A stretch of 64,000 nucleotides of DNA, from assembly GCF_030272615.1 (NCBI RefSeq), contig NC_081408.1, positions 60,100,114-60,164,113 on the forward strand. Direction: 5' to 3'. Below the pieces are notes generated by a model. That model saw only the letters and a list, made by a program, of their open reading frames with translations. It searched no databases and was not told the DNA's origin. The position numbers and the translations under genes were made by a program. Each line of letters starts with the position of its first letter. Position 1 is the stretch's first letter. The stretch is from Cryptomeria japonica. Its lineage: Eukaryota; Streptophyta; Pinopsida; Cupressales; Cupressaceae. Shown one piece after another: positions 44,889 through 56,803 of the stretch.

Positions 44889-45990
44889 CTAGGCAAGATT
44901 GATCTTTTTTTTTGTAATAAAATTGATAAAGTTTTGTCTCTCTTGATCCATCAAGGACTTGGTGATGAGCATGTTCTTCGGAGTGTCTCCAAAACCAAAA
45001 TTGATGGTGTTTGCTTCCTCTATCAACAAAGTTGGCTTGTCTTGTTGAGGAGGAACAATGGTAGGGAGGTCAAGTCCCTCATCCTCAAGTGTCTGATCCA
45101 GGTTTTCACTTTCAGATACACCCTTTTTTTTTAATTTTTCCTCATCCAAAGGTGCCTCAGAGAGGTTTTCACCTAGGGAATCATGATTTTTCTTTTTATT
45201 ATCTTTTTTGTGACTAAGGGCATTGACCTGACTACCAAAGTATCCTTTTTCATGTAATTGAATCCCATGAACTCTATTGTAGTTGGCTAAATTGTGCATA
45301 GTCAAGAGAGTCATGAGAGCATTGTCATCAATGCAGATGTCTAAAGAGGGTTTGTCTCGTTACTCTGAATCTATAATCTCGGGGTGAAAAAGTTGTAGAT
45401 CATGCGGGATTGAAGGGCTTATGGGGGTGATGGTGTAGATGTGGATGTTAAAGAAGATGTCATATTCATATTCAAAAGGCATTTCATGGAGCTCCTCTTC
45501 ATCAAAGTCTTTGACATCCAAAGAAGGACTTGAAGGGGTACCTTTGTTAGTGATCTTAGGCACTGGAGTATAACCCAAGCCCCTGTTATACTTGTATGAG
45601 ATGGTATTTATTGGTGCTTTGATTCCTTTCTCTTCTAGCCCTAGGTCATGTCCTTTTATAACCCACCTTCTCCACTATGGCTGATGTTTTTCGATACATC
45701 TTCTTGGGTATTTTTGTTGCATCTTCATCTTCTTACCGATACAACCATGAAGAAACATTTGTCTCGAGACTTTCCTCATCAAGTGGACCACATTGTTTGA
45801 AGGTAGTATCCTTACATTGTATAACAGGTTTCTGATCTTTTTTATTTATTTGGGCTTACTAAATGACTTAGGAGATAAGGGGAGATTACCTATTAATAAG
45901 ACATCCTCGAGTTTGTATTATCTCCAACCATTGTCTAGGATCTTGACTTTGGGCTCTATTTGAGATGAGGTGGAGACAACTTTATATGTG
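44889..45990 (-). pseudogene. A pol linker between protease and RT
   Basis: Several open stretches in the pol reading sense: GYTPVPKITNKG, FDEEELHEMPFEYEYDIF, DKPSLDICIDDNALMTLL and FGFGDTPKNMLITKSLMDQERQNFINF. The last lies directly upstream of RT, as in TAT-type pol. Acidic and low in conserved motifs; stops at several points. Confidence 0.65.
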
Positions 45991-46129
45991 TCAGATGGGG
46001 GAGTTAGAGCTGGTATGTTTAACTAGAAATGGTATGGATGCTTCCCCTCTAAGAGCTTGCAATATTGAAAGGGTGGTGGATCACCTTTGATAGTTATCTC
46101 CCTACTATTGGAGGGGAATTTGATGCATT

Positions 46130-46420
46130 GATGGTAAGCAGAAGAAATGGCTTGAAGGGAATGAATCCATGGGTGTCCGAGGAGGATGTTATAGGGGAGA
46201 TCAAGATCCAGAACTTGGCAAGGGGTCTCAATTATAACAAAGTGATCATTCCCTTGGAAACCCTTTCTGCATCATCATAGGCTTTGATTGTGATTCATCT
46301 TGATGTATCGACCAGGTCCTTAGAAAGCCCCATTTGCCTTATTAACTTACATGTACAAAGATTGAGTCTGGATCCACCGTCTATCAAGATGCATTTAACC
46401 TTGTGTTTTTGGATAAGGGA
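46130..46420 (-). pseudogene. A aspartic protease (retropepsin) remnant
   Basis: The minus strand reads KCILIDGGSRLNLCT (about 46350-46395), an IDxGS catalytic motif, followed after broken sequence by DLDLPYNILLGHPWIH (about 46160-46205), the LLGRPWxH block at the end of gypsy retropepsins. The frame in between carries stops and indels. Confidence 0.7.
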
Positions 46421-46789
46421 TTCAATATACAATGGTTTTTTATGGTCCTTATCTGCATGAGTGTCATTGGAGGTGAAAACAAGGTGTTGTTAGGCAGCAA
46501 GGTTTCCAATGAGGGATTGGAATTGGGTAGCATTAATGTTGTCAGGGACATGCAACTCAAGGAGGGCTTGTTCCAAAATCTCCTTATGAACAAGGGAGGT
46601 CTTAAGGAGCTCTAATATGGAGATCTATATAGGAGACTTCTTGAGATAGTCAAGGAGATCATATCATCAATTGGATGACATGGGGAGTGGGTTTAGTGGA
46701 GGAGGGGCTCCTTGGACAATTACGCTTCCATGACGGGTAGTTACATTGCAGTCATTCTAAGAGTGGAAGTGGAAGGTGTGGTGCCTTGA

Positions 46790-47691
46790 ATTACTATCTT
46801 AGCAGCTTTAGGTCTACTTGCTGGTTGAGATGGAGCGGGATAACCTTGAACAGTGATCCTAGGTCTGCTTTTGGAAGGGGGGGGTTAGCTCCCTGGAGAG
46901 TGATGACATTGACATGGTTATCTGCAGGCTCAATGTGACCCACTAAAAAGTCAAAGCCTATTATATGATTGGTGTAATCATAGTTCACAACATTAGATGA
47001 TGAGCCCTTGCTTTTATCATTCTTCGGGAAAGGTTCCTGGTACATCTTGAGTTTGTCATTGTTATTACCAGGTTTCATTGTCGCTACCTCAATATCACCC
47101 TTGCCAATGAGATCTTGTATGTATTTCTTCAATTTCATACACTTTTGTGTGTCATACCCATTCATACAGTGATAGTCACAATACTCAATTCTCATTGTAC
47201 CACCTAGGTTTAGGTTGATTTGGATCAAATAGGCAAGTTATCAAAAAGACAACCGCACCCATTTGGACAAGCTTTTGGAACACAACCTCAATGGGCTCAA
47301 CAAGTGGAGTATACTGTCTTGTAGCCTGATTGTTACATCGAGGTGGTCGCCCCTAGACTGAAATATTGTTGGGAGGACTTTGATATTGATTGTTTTGATG
47401 AGTATTGAATTGGTGATTAGTAGTGGTGGGCTTTGGAGGAGCTCCATTTTCAATAAGAGTCTTTAGAAGACCACTAGGATTATGTCAGATGAATTTCTCC
47501 ATCATTTCTTGAGTGTATGAATCTTCTAGGAATGTTCATACTTTTGTGGAGAGGTCATTTTGATCAACCATGTTAGGGTCCCCTTGTGGTTGGGGATCTT
47601 GGATGTCGGGTTGCACACTTTGCATAGGATCTTGTGTAGGGTCTTGATATAGGACACTAATGTTTGGCATGCCATATTGTTCTTTGGCCAT
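46790..47691 (-). pseudogene. A gag, decayed
   Basis: The ATG at 47689-47691 starts MAKEQYGMPNISV. Later blocks are YTQEMMEKFI, PSGLLKTLIENGAPP, YTPLVEPIEVVFQKLVQMG and, in another frame, IEYCDYHCMNGYDTQKCMKLKKYIQDLIGKGDIEV. This is the YCxYHxxxGHxTxxCxxLK zinc-knuckle-like C-terminus of gypsy Gag, with the His after NG changed to Tyr. I did not find the central capsid domain. Confidence 0.7.
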
Positions 47692-50291
47692 CTATTTATT
47701 TTGAGATCAAGTTGTGACCATATAAGAATAACCTTAGAAAGATTGATTGGAAGAAAAAGACTTGATGAAAGGACTTAGCGAAAATTTTGGATTTTGGATT
47801 TGATTTGGATTTGATTAAATAGGATAGATTGATTGATGAGGTCCTTGGATTAGGAAGAGAGTTTATTAAGATTTTACGTTAGTCCTTGGATGAGGATTTT
47901 AGGTGGGGGATGTTGATGAAACCACAAGAAAGGTAACAACCAAGCTGGGTAAAATTTAGACCTTAGGATAATGATCAAAGTCTCTTTTCTACTAAGGATT
48001 GACTAATGATCCAAAGAAAAATAAAGACAAAGGATAAGAGTCTTCATCGACTCAAAGGACGAGGCAAAGGTACTTGGGGGAGATTCTTTCCCAAGTACAA
48101 AGGCCAAATGATTAGTTGATTAAACATGAGGTCTAAATAGAACTTCACAAGGCATAAAACCTTAGTGTGAGGTTGATTTGATTGAAGGATGATTGATTGA
48201 CGATTGATTTGATCAAAGATGATTGATTAAAGATTGATTGATGTACTAAGCCCTTAGAAAAGGTTGATGATGAAAGATCAAAGAAGGGTGATAGTGATTA
48301 CTAGAAGAACTTGATGACTAGATTACCTTGATATGGAAGTGACTTAATCAGTGATAGGTTTGGATGGAAAATTGTATGAAGGGATGCGACCACCCCGATT
48401 TTGACAATAGTTGGTATTGAAAGACAAGTTGGATCCTTGATGTAAAGTTCAAACTCTTAGTTCATCACTAGCATCAAACTCATTGCTATTACCATGAATA
48501 TAATCATGATATAGGTACAAAAAGTTCCTATGTTTGAGAAAGAGTTTACGGTTGGTATACCAAAATTTTCAGCGTCTAATGAGTTGCGCTTGTGTGAGCT
48601 TCTTCTTCTTGATTGGATGATGGATTGACTTCTTAGGATGCTTATACAACTTAGGCTTACGAAACATGAGGCGGGTGGAGTTCTGATGTAGTTTGACTTG
48701 TTGGAAAATTTGGACTTGAGTGTGACTTAGACTTGACTAAGGTTGGTTTAAAATTTGGCCTAGGATATGACTAGGAAAAAACTAGGACATGACTTGGGTA
48801 TGACTAGGACATGACGTAAGGATGACTAGGGACTATGACTTGGACTATGATTGACTTGGATTATAACGTGACAAAAGGTGACTTAGACTTGGACTATGAT
48901 GACTAGGATGTTGACTTGGATACACTAACTCTACTCTTGGCAAGAAGACATAGAAAACATATTAGCCATTGACTCAAATAGAGACATCAAGCACAACATG
49001 TTATCTAAGGAAGTTGGTTAAGGAGAAAAACCTTTTCTTGTGGACTCAGGTACACAACCAATTGCTAATCAAAATACGGTCATTGAGTCTCACGCAATCA
49101 ATTCTCAACACCATATTAGCTTACTCCAAATGCTAATGGGGTTTTATCTGTACTCACTTGGGTCATTCCCTTCTCACCAATGCTTGTGCGAGTGTGTCAA
49201 TCAAATCGGGAGGGCAGACTGACTAAAGATAAAATGAATGCAAGCAAACTAGAAAAGTTTCAAGGGTCTGAATTTTTGATTGTTTATATAGACAAGAGAA
49301 TACTCTCCTACCTCTACACTTTGCTCAAACAAATAGTTCTTATACCCAATTATATTTAAGTGCCTAAGAAAACAATTAAAAAAAAGGACACAATGTTTGC
49401 TTGTATCTCCTTAGGCGACCTACAAAAACAACGAATCAGTAGTCCTATGGTTTGAAAAATAGATTATTTGACAATCAGAATCTTGGACTAACGTTTTGCA
49501 AACACAGAGGTTAGTAGTCTCAGATTGTGTCTCGGACCAATCAAGTAAAACTTGCAAAACTCAAAAAATCTAATCAATACAAAAAAATTTGCAGACGGTC
49601 GCATTGAAGCGCCTGCGTAGGTGCTGAAATGCTTTTGTACGCGTTAAAGACAAGTTTGAGTGCAGAAAACCAAAAATGCAGAAAATGTAAAAATTCCTAA
49701 GAAAAAAAAAGATTATACCTGCAAGTGGTCACGTTGTTCTGATGCCAATCGCACTGAAGCATGTGCGCTCGCGCCAAAATTTTAAAAAAGGGGGTTAGCG
49801 GTTAAAAAAAAATTCAAAATTCAAAATTCAAAATTTTGAAAATAAGCGGGATTTTTACAAAGTGCCCGCACTATTTGTACAACGCTCACGCTGAAGTGAT
49901 ATTTCTAAAAATAAAGCACTAGATAAAATAAATGAACTAAATTTTATTTTTATTTTTTAAGTTTTTTCCCTTTTTTCTGTGTTTTTAGTAATTGATTAAA
50001 GATTAGAAAGCAGAATGTATGAAAAAAAAAAAAGGAAAGTGAATGGAGGAATGTTGAAGTTGGATGCATTGTTCCCATAGTGATCACGCTAATCAGTAGA
50101 CCTACAAAAAGGTGGGTTAGGAAAATTTTAATTTGAATCGGGTGTGTTGAAGCACGTGTGCATGCATCGAAGATTGTGTTGCCCGTGCTGAACCCATATC
50201 GCTCGCGCTGAAGTGCAGTCGCTCATGCTATTTCGATACCTGTGACTAAAAACTCACAAAAACTTCAAGAAAACCATTAAATTAAGGACAT
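47692..50291 (-). other. A leader with repeat-rich stretches, no gene
   Basis: Long 5' leader between PBS and gag. Contains ATTGATTGATTGA-like runs (48170-48245), a GACTTGGACTATGACTAGG low-complexity block (48690-48930) and, nearest the PBS, scattered CGCACTGAAG/CGCGCTGAAG motifs (49590-50240). No reading frame with recognisable content. Confidence 0.6.
49590..50240 (-). repeat. A leader: CGC(A/G)CTGAAG motif cluster
   Basis: Variants such as CGCATTGAAGC, CGCACTGAAGC, CACGCTGAAGT, GTGTTGAAGC and CGCGCTGAAGT recur about nine times. On A's sense strand they read CTTCAGCGCG. The position matches the GCGCTA cluster in B's leader and the motif is related. Confidence 0.6.
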
Positions 50292-50312
50292 GGGTCCCAC
50301 CAAGCGTGCCAA
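50292..50312 (-). other. A primer-binding site
   Basis: The minus strand reads TGGCACGCTTGGTGGGACCC starting three bases after the LTR end (GGTTCA). It has the same layout as the B PBS and the common plant gypsy type starting TGGCGCC. Confidence 0.7.
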
Positions 50313-50314
50313 AA

Positions 50315-51638
50315 TGAACCAAGGGAAAACCAGGGTGAGGGTATATGGTTAGTTAAAATAGAAATAAGTGTAAAACATTCAAGTAAATTCAACAAACACC
50401 ATTATACCTTCATAAGCCTTCACTTGTTCCTCGGATTGAGTGTGATGAGGTTGGAATAGCGCCCTTCTCTAACCTTATTAGATTTTCTCCTTGATTAGAT
50501 GTGATTGTCCCTCCAAATATGCACAAGATGATTTGGAGGATGATAAAATGGATGGATTTAGGATGAAGTGGGGATTCTATCTAAATGATTAAATGATGGG
50601 TGAGGGGAAATTTGACTATAATTTTGGTGTTTGGATGATTCCTTGGACTCAAAAGGGCAGCATGGACTTACTTAATTTGGAGATGTGAAATGAAGGAGTG
50701 GAGTCCTCAATTTATAGAAGAAGAGGAGAAGAAATGGATGGCTAGGATTGATCTAAGATGGAGGGTCAATATTACATGTGATCCCACACATGGATCAAGA
50801 GAGGTTGACAAGACAAGTGTGGAGTTCAAGAGATATGTCATAAAGGAATTTCTTGTCTCCACACTCCTCAAGGTTCATTGGAAGGCTTCCCAATGCACCT
50901 AGGAAAGATAAAAGGAATAATAATATTCCTTGGATGATGAGGAGGAATTAAAAATTCTCCAAAAAAGAGAGTATGGGGATTGGAGGAATAAAAAGGAATT
51001 AAAAATTCCTTGGGTAAAAGGATACCTAGAGGAATGTGAGATTTTTGAAAATCTCACATTCACCTAGGAAAAGAGCATTTAAAGAAGGTAGTTAGATGGG
51101 GGGGTGCATAGAGAGATGTGAGGAGATCATTTAAGAAAAGTGGTTGAGTGAGGGGACAAGGAGTTAACTTTGAGGATTAGCCACTAGCAACCCATTAGAA
51201 GAAAGATTAGAGGAGGGATTAGGTGATATTAGAGCAAGTGTAGGATTTGTAGGAGGATTTGACTAGGAGAGATAATTAGTGGAGGCAATTAAAAATTAGG
51301 AAATAATGGTAAGTGGGATTAAGAGGGTTTCTAGAAGAATTAATTAGGCTAATGATGGATTAGAAAAGGCGATTTGTAGGTATCACAAAGGTTAATTAAT
51401 TAATTGAGATTAATTAATTAAAGGGGAGATTTAGGAAGAATTAATTTTGGATACCTTAGAATAATGGGGGAGAATTGATTTATTAGATAAATCAATCATT
51501 GGACTATAGTGACAATATTGATTAAATTCAATTCAATTAATATGGAGAAGAATAAGGATTAACATAATTAAATAAATTAACTATGTGGGAAATTTAAATT
51601 AATTAAATTAATTAAAATAATTAATTTAAGTGTCTACA
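50315..51638 (-). repeat. A 5' LTR
   Basis: 1324 bases, collinear with 24680-25993. Bounded on the right by the target copy TGTTG (51639-51643) and then by the resumed E1 LTR. Confidence 0.85.
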
Positions 51639-51643
51639 TGTTG

Positions 51644-52875
51644 TTTGTCAAATAGGTTCATATTTAACCTGGTGGCTTTCAGATATTAGTATTCAAGGGT
51701 TGTGATTTGGAGGACATGTTCATTTGGTATGTGCAGTATTCTAATTCAACTTTCAAGTGTTGGTTTTGTTCTAGGAGTTGGTTTTATTGGTATGTTCTTA
51801 GCATGCTCTATTGTGTTAAGTCTTAGTTGTTTTGGTTGATCTATCTTGTTTGGATTATGCTCTTTTGATCCAAATAAGCTTTGGAGGATGAGTTATAGTG
51901 TTGGTATGGATCTCACCATGGCGTGTGGTGATCCACACTTAGTAATTTGTATTTGTAATTTGTAATGGAAGATGCTTTTGGGTTGACTGATTGATGTGTT
52001 TCATTATCTTTCTACATGTTTTCATTTGGCATTGATCTTGGAGATTTTGGTAGCGTGTGTGGTTCATTGGAATCTATTTGAATGAATGTACTATGATGTG
52101 TTTGGATTCCCTTTATCTCCTAGAGAGGACCAGAGTGATTGTTTGGGTCTGGATGGCCTAATTTCTGTAATATTGCTTATTTTGTCTTTGACTAACCTAA
52201 TTAATGGTTTTGATGAGAAACTTTATATATAAGACAGTACGATTGTATGTGTTGAGGTATGGAATGTGTGAAAATTATTATGAAGTGGATGAGAATAATA
52301 TCCAAGAAGATTTGGTGTTGGTGATGTGAAAGAGTCAATTGAGAAGTGCTTTAATATTAATATCTTTGAAGTGACATTGATCAAAGACAATTTCTCACAA
52401 TTGCATCTGTTTGCCATCATATTAGTCGCTTAACATTGAGATTCATGGACAAGTTCATGATTCAAAGATCTTCCTCATTTCCATTTCATCTATTCCTCTA
52501 ATCTACCAGTAGATAGTGAATATGTTGGTAGACTATTGTATCTTGCTCTAAGATTGTGTGTCAAAGTTTTGCAAGTCTCTTTGTATCTTTCCCTAAGGTT
52601 GTGTACCTTAGCATTGCAAGTCCATTAGGTGCATATTGATCCTTTCTCCTTGGCAATGAGCCTAAAAAAATTTAATTGGTTTTTATTATATCTCGAGTGT
52701 AATTATCACTGTGGTTTTTTCCTTACAGATTTTTCCACATAAATTTGGTGTTCATTTGTTGAATGTTTTGTGTGCTTTCATGCTTTACAATTATAGTATA
52801 AGATTAATTGATATAGATCTGAAAGGAATTGGTCCAGGCTAATTAACCCCCCTCGGTCCTAAAGTGTATTCAGCA
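51644..52875 (+). repeat. E1 left LTR, second part, and PBS boundary
   Basis: Continues the left LTR beyond element A. It matches 58890-59340 and 60130-60239 of the right LTR (shared blocks GGACATGTTCATTTGGT and CTATCTTGTTTGGATTAT). It ends near 52875 just before TGGTATTGAAGAAAGG (52878-52893), a degenerate form of the Met-tRNA PBS TGGTATCAGAGC. The exact end is uncertain by a few bases. Confidence 0.65.
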
Positions 52876-52929
52876 TCTGGTATTGAAGAAAGGTTCCTCT
52901 TAGAGAAGCTTAATCACTTCAGGTAGATC

Positions 52930-53880
52930 TAGAATGGTACAAGAGCTCAAGAAGCACCAAAGTTTGATGGTACAAACTACTCTTATTGGAAGGAGATGAC
53001 AAAATGTTATTTGGAAGCTATGCCAAATAGAATATGGGAAATTGTCAAGACCGACTACACCATTCTAGATAATTATCCTCAGACTTTGGATTAGGTTAAG
53101 AATCATGAGAACAATGCAAAGGATAGAGCTGCAATTATCAATTGTATAAGTGATAGAGTATTTGCTAAAGTTACAATATTGAAAATTGCAAAATAAATCT
53201 GGGGGAAAATAAGTTATGCATATGAAGGAGATCTAAAGACAAAGCAAACCAAGCTAATGAACCTAAAGCACAAGTTTGAGAGCTTGAGAATGTTTGATGA
53301 TGAGAACATTGTAGACTATATACACATAATGTATCAAAGAGTAAATTCTATTAAGGATGTCGGTATAAAAATGGAAGAAAGTGATCTTTTGAGAAAAGTT
53401 TTTTTGACTTTACCAAAACCCTACAACCCAAGAGATGTGTTATTGAAGAAATTCATGATTTGGATAAGTACATAATGGACTAGCTCCTTGGTTCACTATT
53501 TGCCTGTAATATTTTTGAAATGGATGATATCAAAAGGGAAAGGAAAGAGACTGCATTGACTGCCTAAAGATGAACTTGAAGCAAGTGAGGATATGGATGA
53601 GATTGAAGCAAAATTTGTGAGAATACTAAAGAGAGGAACTAGAAGGACCAAAGGTATATTACCCTTGAAATACTTTTGTTGTGTAAGAATAGGTCATTAT
53701 GCTTCCAAATGTATGTGTAAGGAAGACTATAAAATATCAAGTGATGGCGAGAGAAAGGATGGATACAAAATAAATGATAGAGACCAAAAGCTAGATGACA
53801 AAGATAAAGGGAAAAGGGGGTTTCACTCAATGGAGGCATATTCATTTGAGGATGAAGATGGTGATGATGCAAATGAACCT
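52930..53880 (+). pseudogene. E1 gag (copia type)
   Basis: The frame reads APKFDGTNYSYWKEMTKCYLEAM, the N-terminal gag block of plant copia elements, then LMNLKHKFESLRMFDDENIVDYIHIMYQRVNSI and LRKVFLTLPKPYNP, the UBN2-type capsid region. A knuckle reads YFCCVRIGHYASKC, in which the first Cys of CX2CX4HX4C has become Tyr. In-frame stops after TLD and after IAK, and a stop after WIST followed by a poorly aligned stretch, show decay. The product would be the particle-forming Gag polyprotein. Confidence 0.75.
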
Positions 53881-54120
53881 AAAATTGAACCAAAGCCTTG
53901 GATTATTGACTCTGGATGCTCAAACCACATGATAGGTGATAGAGGGAAGTTCATTAACCTTGAGAAGTATGGCGGTGGATTGGTAAAATTTGTAGGAGAA
54001 GAGGCAACTCCTATTTGTGGAAAAGAAAGCATTATAATTGATGGTAAGCATAAGACAAATGATGTCTATTATTTTAAAGGTTTGAGACATAATACTAGTT
54101 GTTATTCAGATGTGAAATAA
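53881..54120 (+). pseudogene. E1 protease domain (copia type)
   Basis: Continues the gag frame: KPWIIDSGCSNHMIGDRGKF, YGGGLVKF, GKESIIIDGKHKTNDVYYFKGLRHN. The DSG catalytic triad and the SNHM block are those of copia retropepsins, which normally lead into GAG-pre-integrase. Here the frame ends at 54118-54120 and drifts into related but shifted sequence. No HHCC or DDE integrase region follows. Confidence 0.8.
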
Positions 54121-54559
54121 AGGGTATGAGGTTACATTTAAAGAGATCTAATGTGAAATCAAAAAAGGAAGGTTTGGAAAACTTATTGCCAAAGGAATAA
54201 GAGCTGAGGGAAATGTCTATTGTATGAAGGATAATAGTGATAGCAATTTCTTATTGGTGCGAGTTTGTGAAGAATAGTAACCAACTAAAATTGTACGTGA
54301 ACCTACAACTAAATAAAAGGTTACTTTGAAAGATAATAGTTTTATAAGCATAATGGAAGAAGAGGTGAATCAATTAGAAGAAAGTAGGACAATGGAACTA
54401 ATGTCTACCCTGACAAAAATCTAGTTGAATGAAGACAAGAAAAAGGTGAAGGTTGAATTGACTAGCTCTGATAAAGATTAGCAAGCCTTCACTCCAATCC
54501 AAAAAAAAGAAGAATGTCAAAAGTTCTCCCACTTCTCAAATTAGGTATCAACTTTGAAT

Positions 54560-54960
54560 GGGAACTTTTTTTCTTGTGGTAAATTTGGACATAAAGCTAG
54601 TGAATGTAGAAGTCAAATCCGATCAAAATTCTTTAATGAATAGTGATACAATTCTAATAAGTTTGGACACAAGGAAAATGTATGCAGAAGTAGGATGAAT
54701 AGGAATAGATATGGAAACACGAGTCATAGTAGAAATGGTTGGTCTTTCGATGGATATTGTCATGCATGCAACATATATGGGCATAAGGCTACTGAGTGCA
54801 AGACTAATACAAAGAGTGGAAGCATCAAAGGTAATCAGATGAGCATAAATGGACAACAACAAGGTCCAACATGCTATAATTACAACAAATCAGGACACAA
54901 TTCCTAATTTTATAGAGGAAAGAATAAGAAGACTAGTCTAGTAAAGAATATTGACTTGAA
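54560..54960 (+). pseudogene. E1 second zinc-knuckle cluster
   Basis: Four knuckle-like units follow the protease: SCGKFGHKASEC, CYNSNKFGHKENVC, CHACNIYGHKATEC and CYNYNKSGHNS. Only the third keeps all of C-X2-C-X4-H-X4-C; the others have lost Cys to Phe, Ser or Tyr. They probably came from an RNA-binding nucleocapsid. Their position after protease, rather than before it, is odd and suggests rearrangement or a second gag-like ORF. Confidence 0.65.
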
Positions 54961-55089
54961 TAAAGAAAGACAAAAGATGGAGATAACTTGGGTGAAGAAA
55001 GTAGACGGGAATGTTGAAGGAAATGCTAAATTGGGATCCGCACCCTTTATTAGTGTTGATTATTTTTCGCAAAACTAATCAAAAGTGCA

Positions 55090-56803
55090 CTACTTTATGG
55101 GGGAGCTGAATGTAGATATTGTGTTCCCCCCTCATATTTTGGGTGTTGAGATTTCCTCAACATGGCAAAGTTTGCGAAGATATTTTTTGGAGACTTTTGA
55201 ATGTTTGTGGGCGTCCACAACATAGTTGTTAGTTGATAAAGATGTGCATCTATCCAAGAGAAGATCCATGGTTAATCATTTGTCTATAGATTGATGTAGT
55301 GGCTTCTCTTAGGGGGAGCAGTGGTGTGGTTACATTTGGGTGGTCGTTGTCTTGGGAAGTTGTGCAGATATTACTATTTTCAGGAAGTAAGATGGGTTCA
55401 GTAGGAAAATGATTGTTTGCAATTTTGTGCCCTTGTCCTTGTCCTTGATGTCAAAGGGGGAGAGATTTCATTATAGTTTGGTTTGGTGGTACAAGTATTG
55501 TCTGTTGGACATTGTTGCTGCTAGGATATGTTGTTGCCATTGATGTCAACATAATCCTATGATTTATTGTTCTGGTGATTTTAGATTGGTTTATTAGGAT
55601 CATGGTTCATTGTATGGAGAATTTCTAGTGTCATTATATCTTTATGTATTGGATTTGGTGATCTGGAAAGCTTAATTGATCATATCATATGATTTGGTTA
55701 GTAGTTTGTTTTTCTGATCAGTGCTTTACAAAGTTTGATATTTCCTCTAGTATATTCTGGTGTGATCAGATCTTGAGCTAAGATTTTGGCATTCCAGATG
55801 GTTTGTAATTTGGTGCTCCACAAGTTATCTTTCTTTGTGATAGTTGTTGTTATTTGAGTATTCTTGAGGTTCAGATGTTGATCGATGAAGATTTGATAAG
55901 TGGTGTCGGTGAAGCTATTACTGATGATTCTAATGTGCTTGTTGGTGTTTCCTAATTGTGTCCTATTTGTCTTGATGATCCACATTGATTGTTGTGCGAT
56001 TTTATTGATCCATTGATGTTCTTGATGTTATGTGATATTCCTAGTGGTGTAGTGTGTTGCGATGGATCTTGGTATGATTACTAGTGGTGATGAGCGTTTT
56101 GAAATTTGATTTAGGTCCATGATATGTCATGTATATCATTATATTGGTTTGGTGGTTGATTTGTGTATCGTGTGATATAATTTTATAATTGTGAGTTGAG
56201 GGTTTAGCTGACCTTGTTGTCAAGGTTGATTAATTGTATAAATCGATGATATTGTCATGGTGTTTAGGTATCAAGGTTGTGTTTGCATTATCAGAGAGTA
56301 GTGTATGCACGAGCAGGGATTCATCTTTTGGTGTGGTGTATTTAGAAGAGTTTGGTATTGCAAATTAGTTATATATGCTTAATTGGAATTGTTATCAGGC
56401 ATTTGGAGATGTTATTCTTTTAATTCATTTCTTCCAGATTATAGTCCGAATCTTTTTGTAGATCAATGAGACTTCCCTGAGGGTTGTAGCCTTTCAGGTT
56501 ATTTTATCTTAAGTAGTGAGCTTTAGGTAGTGTGCCTGAATGTTGGTGCATTCTGCCATTGTAATTATTTTCACATACTACTGTAGAGTATCATCTTATT
56601 TTGGGTACGTTCCCACCATGGTTTTTCCCTTAACCAAGTTTTCCATGTCAAAATTTTTGGTGTTGTGTGTTGTGCAATTTATGAGATCTGTATTTGTGGT
56701 TAAGTTTGTAGATCCAATGAAAACTGATTTACAAACCCCCCCCACCTTTCAGTTTTCCTTCATTGTTGTTGCCAACATTTCCATCAATGAAAAAGGGGGA
56801 GAT
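55090..56803 (+). other. E1 3' region with two polypurine boxes and a copia-LTR-like stretch
   Basis: A first box, GATGTCAAAGGGGGAGAGA (55448-55466), and a second, TGAAAAAGGGGGAGAT (56788-56803), flank about 1.3 kb. The second abuts the right LTR and is the functional-looking polypurine tract. The sequence between carries TGCATTCTGCCATTGTAA and a C-rich ACAAACCCCCCCCACC motif resembling copia LTR 3' ends, so a solo LTR of another family may sit here. Not delimited. Confidence 0.45.

Larger units (their letters stand above)
24680..51638 (-). mobile_element. A: Ty3/gypsy LTR element, TAT-like, with nested insertions
   Basis: Two LTRs of 1314 and 1324 bases start TGTAGACAC and end GGTTCA on the minus strand, flanked by GGTTG (24675-24679) and TGTTG (51639-51643). 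On the minus strand the order is 5' LTR (right), PBS, repeat-bearing leader, gag from 47691, protease, RT (cut at 44389), integrase (below 38717), spacer, antisense plant-mobile-domain ORF, polypurine tract and 3' LTR (left). Antisense extra ORFs between integrase and 3' LTR are known in the TAT lineage. It carries N1, N2 and B as later insertions, and all its genes are broken. Confidence 0.85.

Noticed and set aside
46403-46615. Plus-strand frames in 46.0-46.6 kb
   Set aside because: They are shadows of A's protease region on the minus strand, where IDGGS and LLGHPW are read.
53639-54032. Minus-strand frames over E1 gag and protease
   Set aside because: They are antisense shadows of the copia frame, which carries the DSG and gag blocks.
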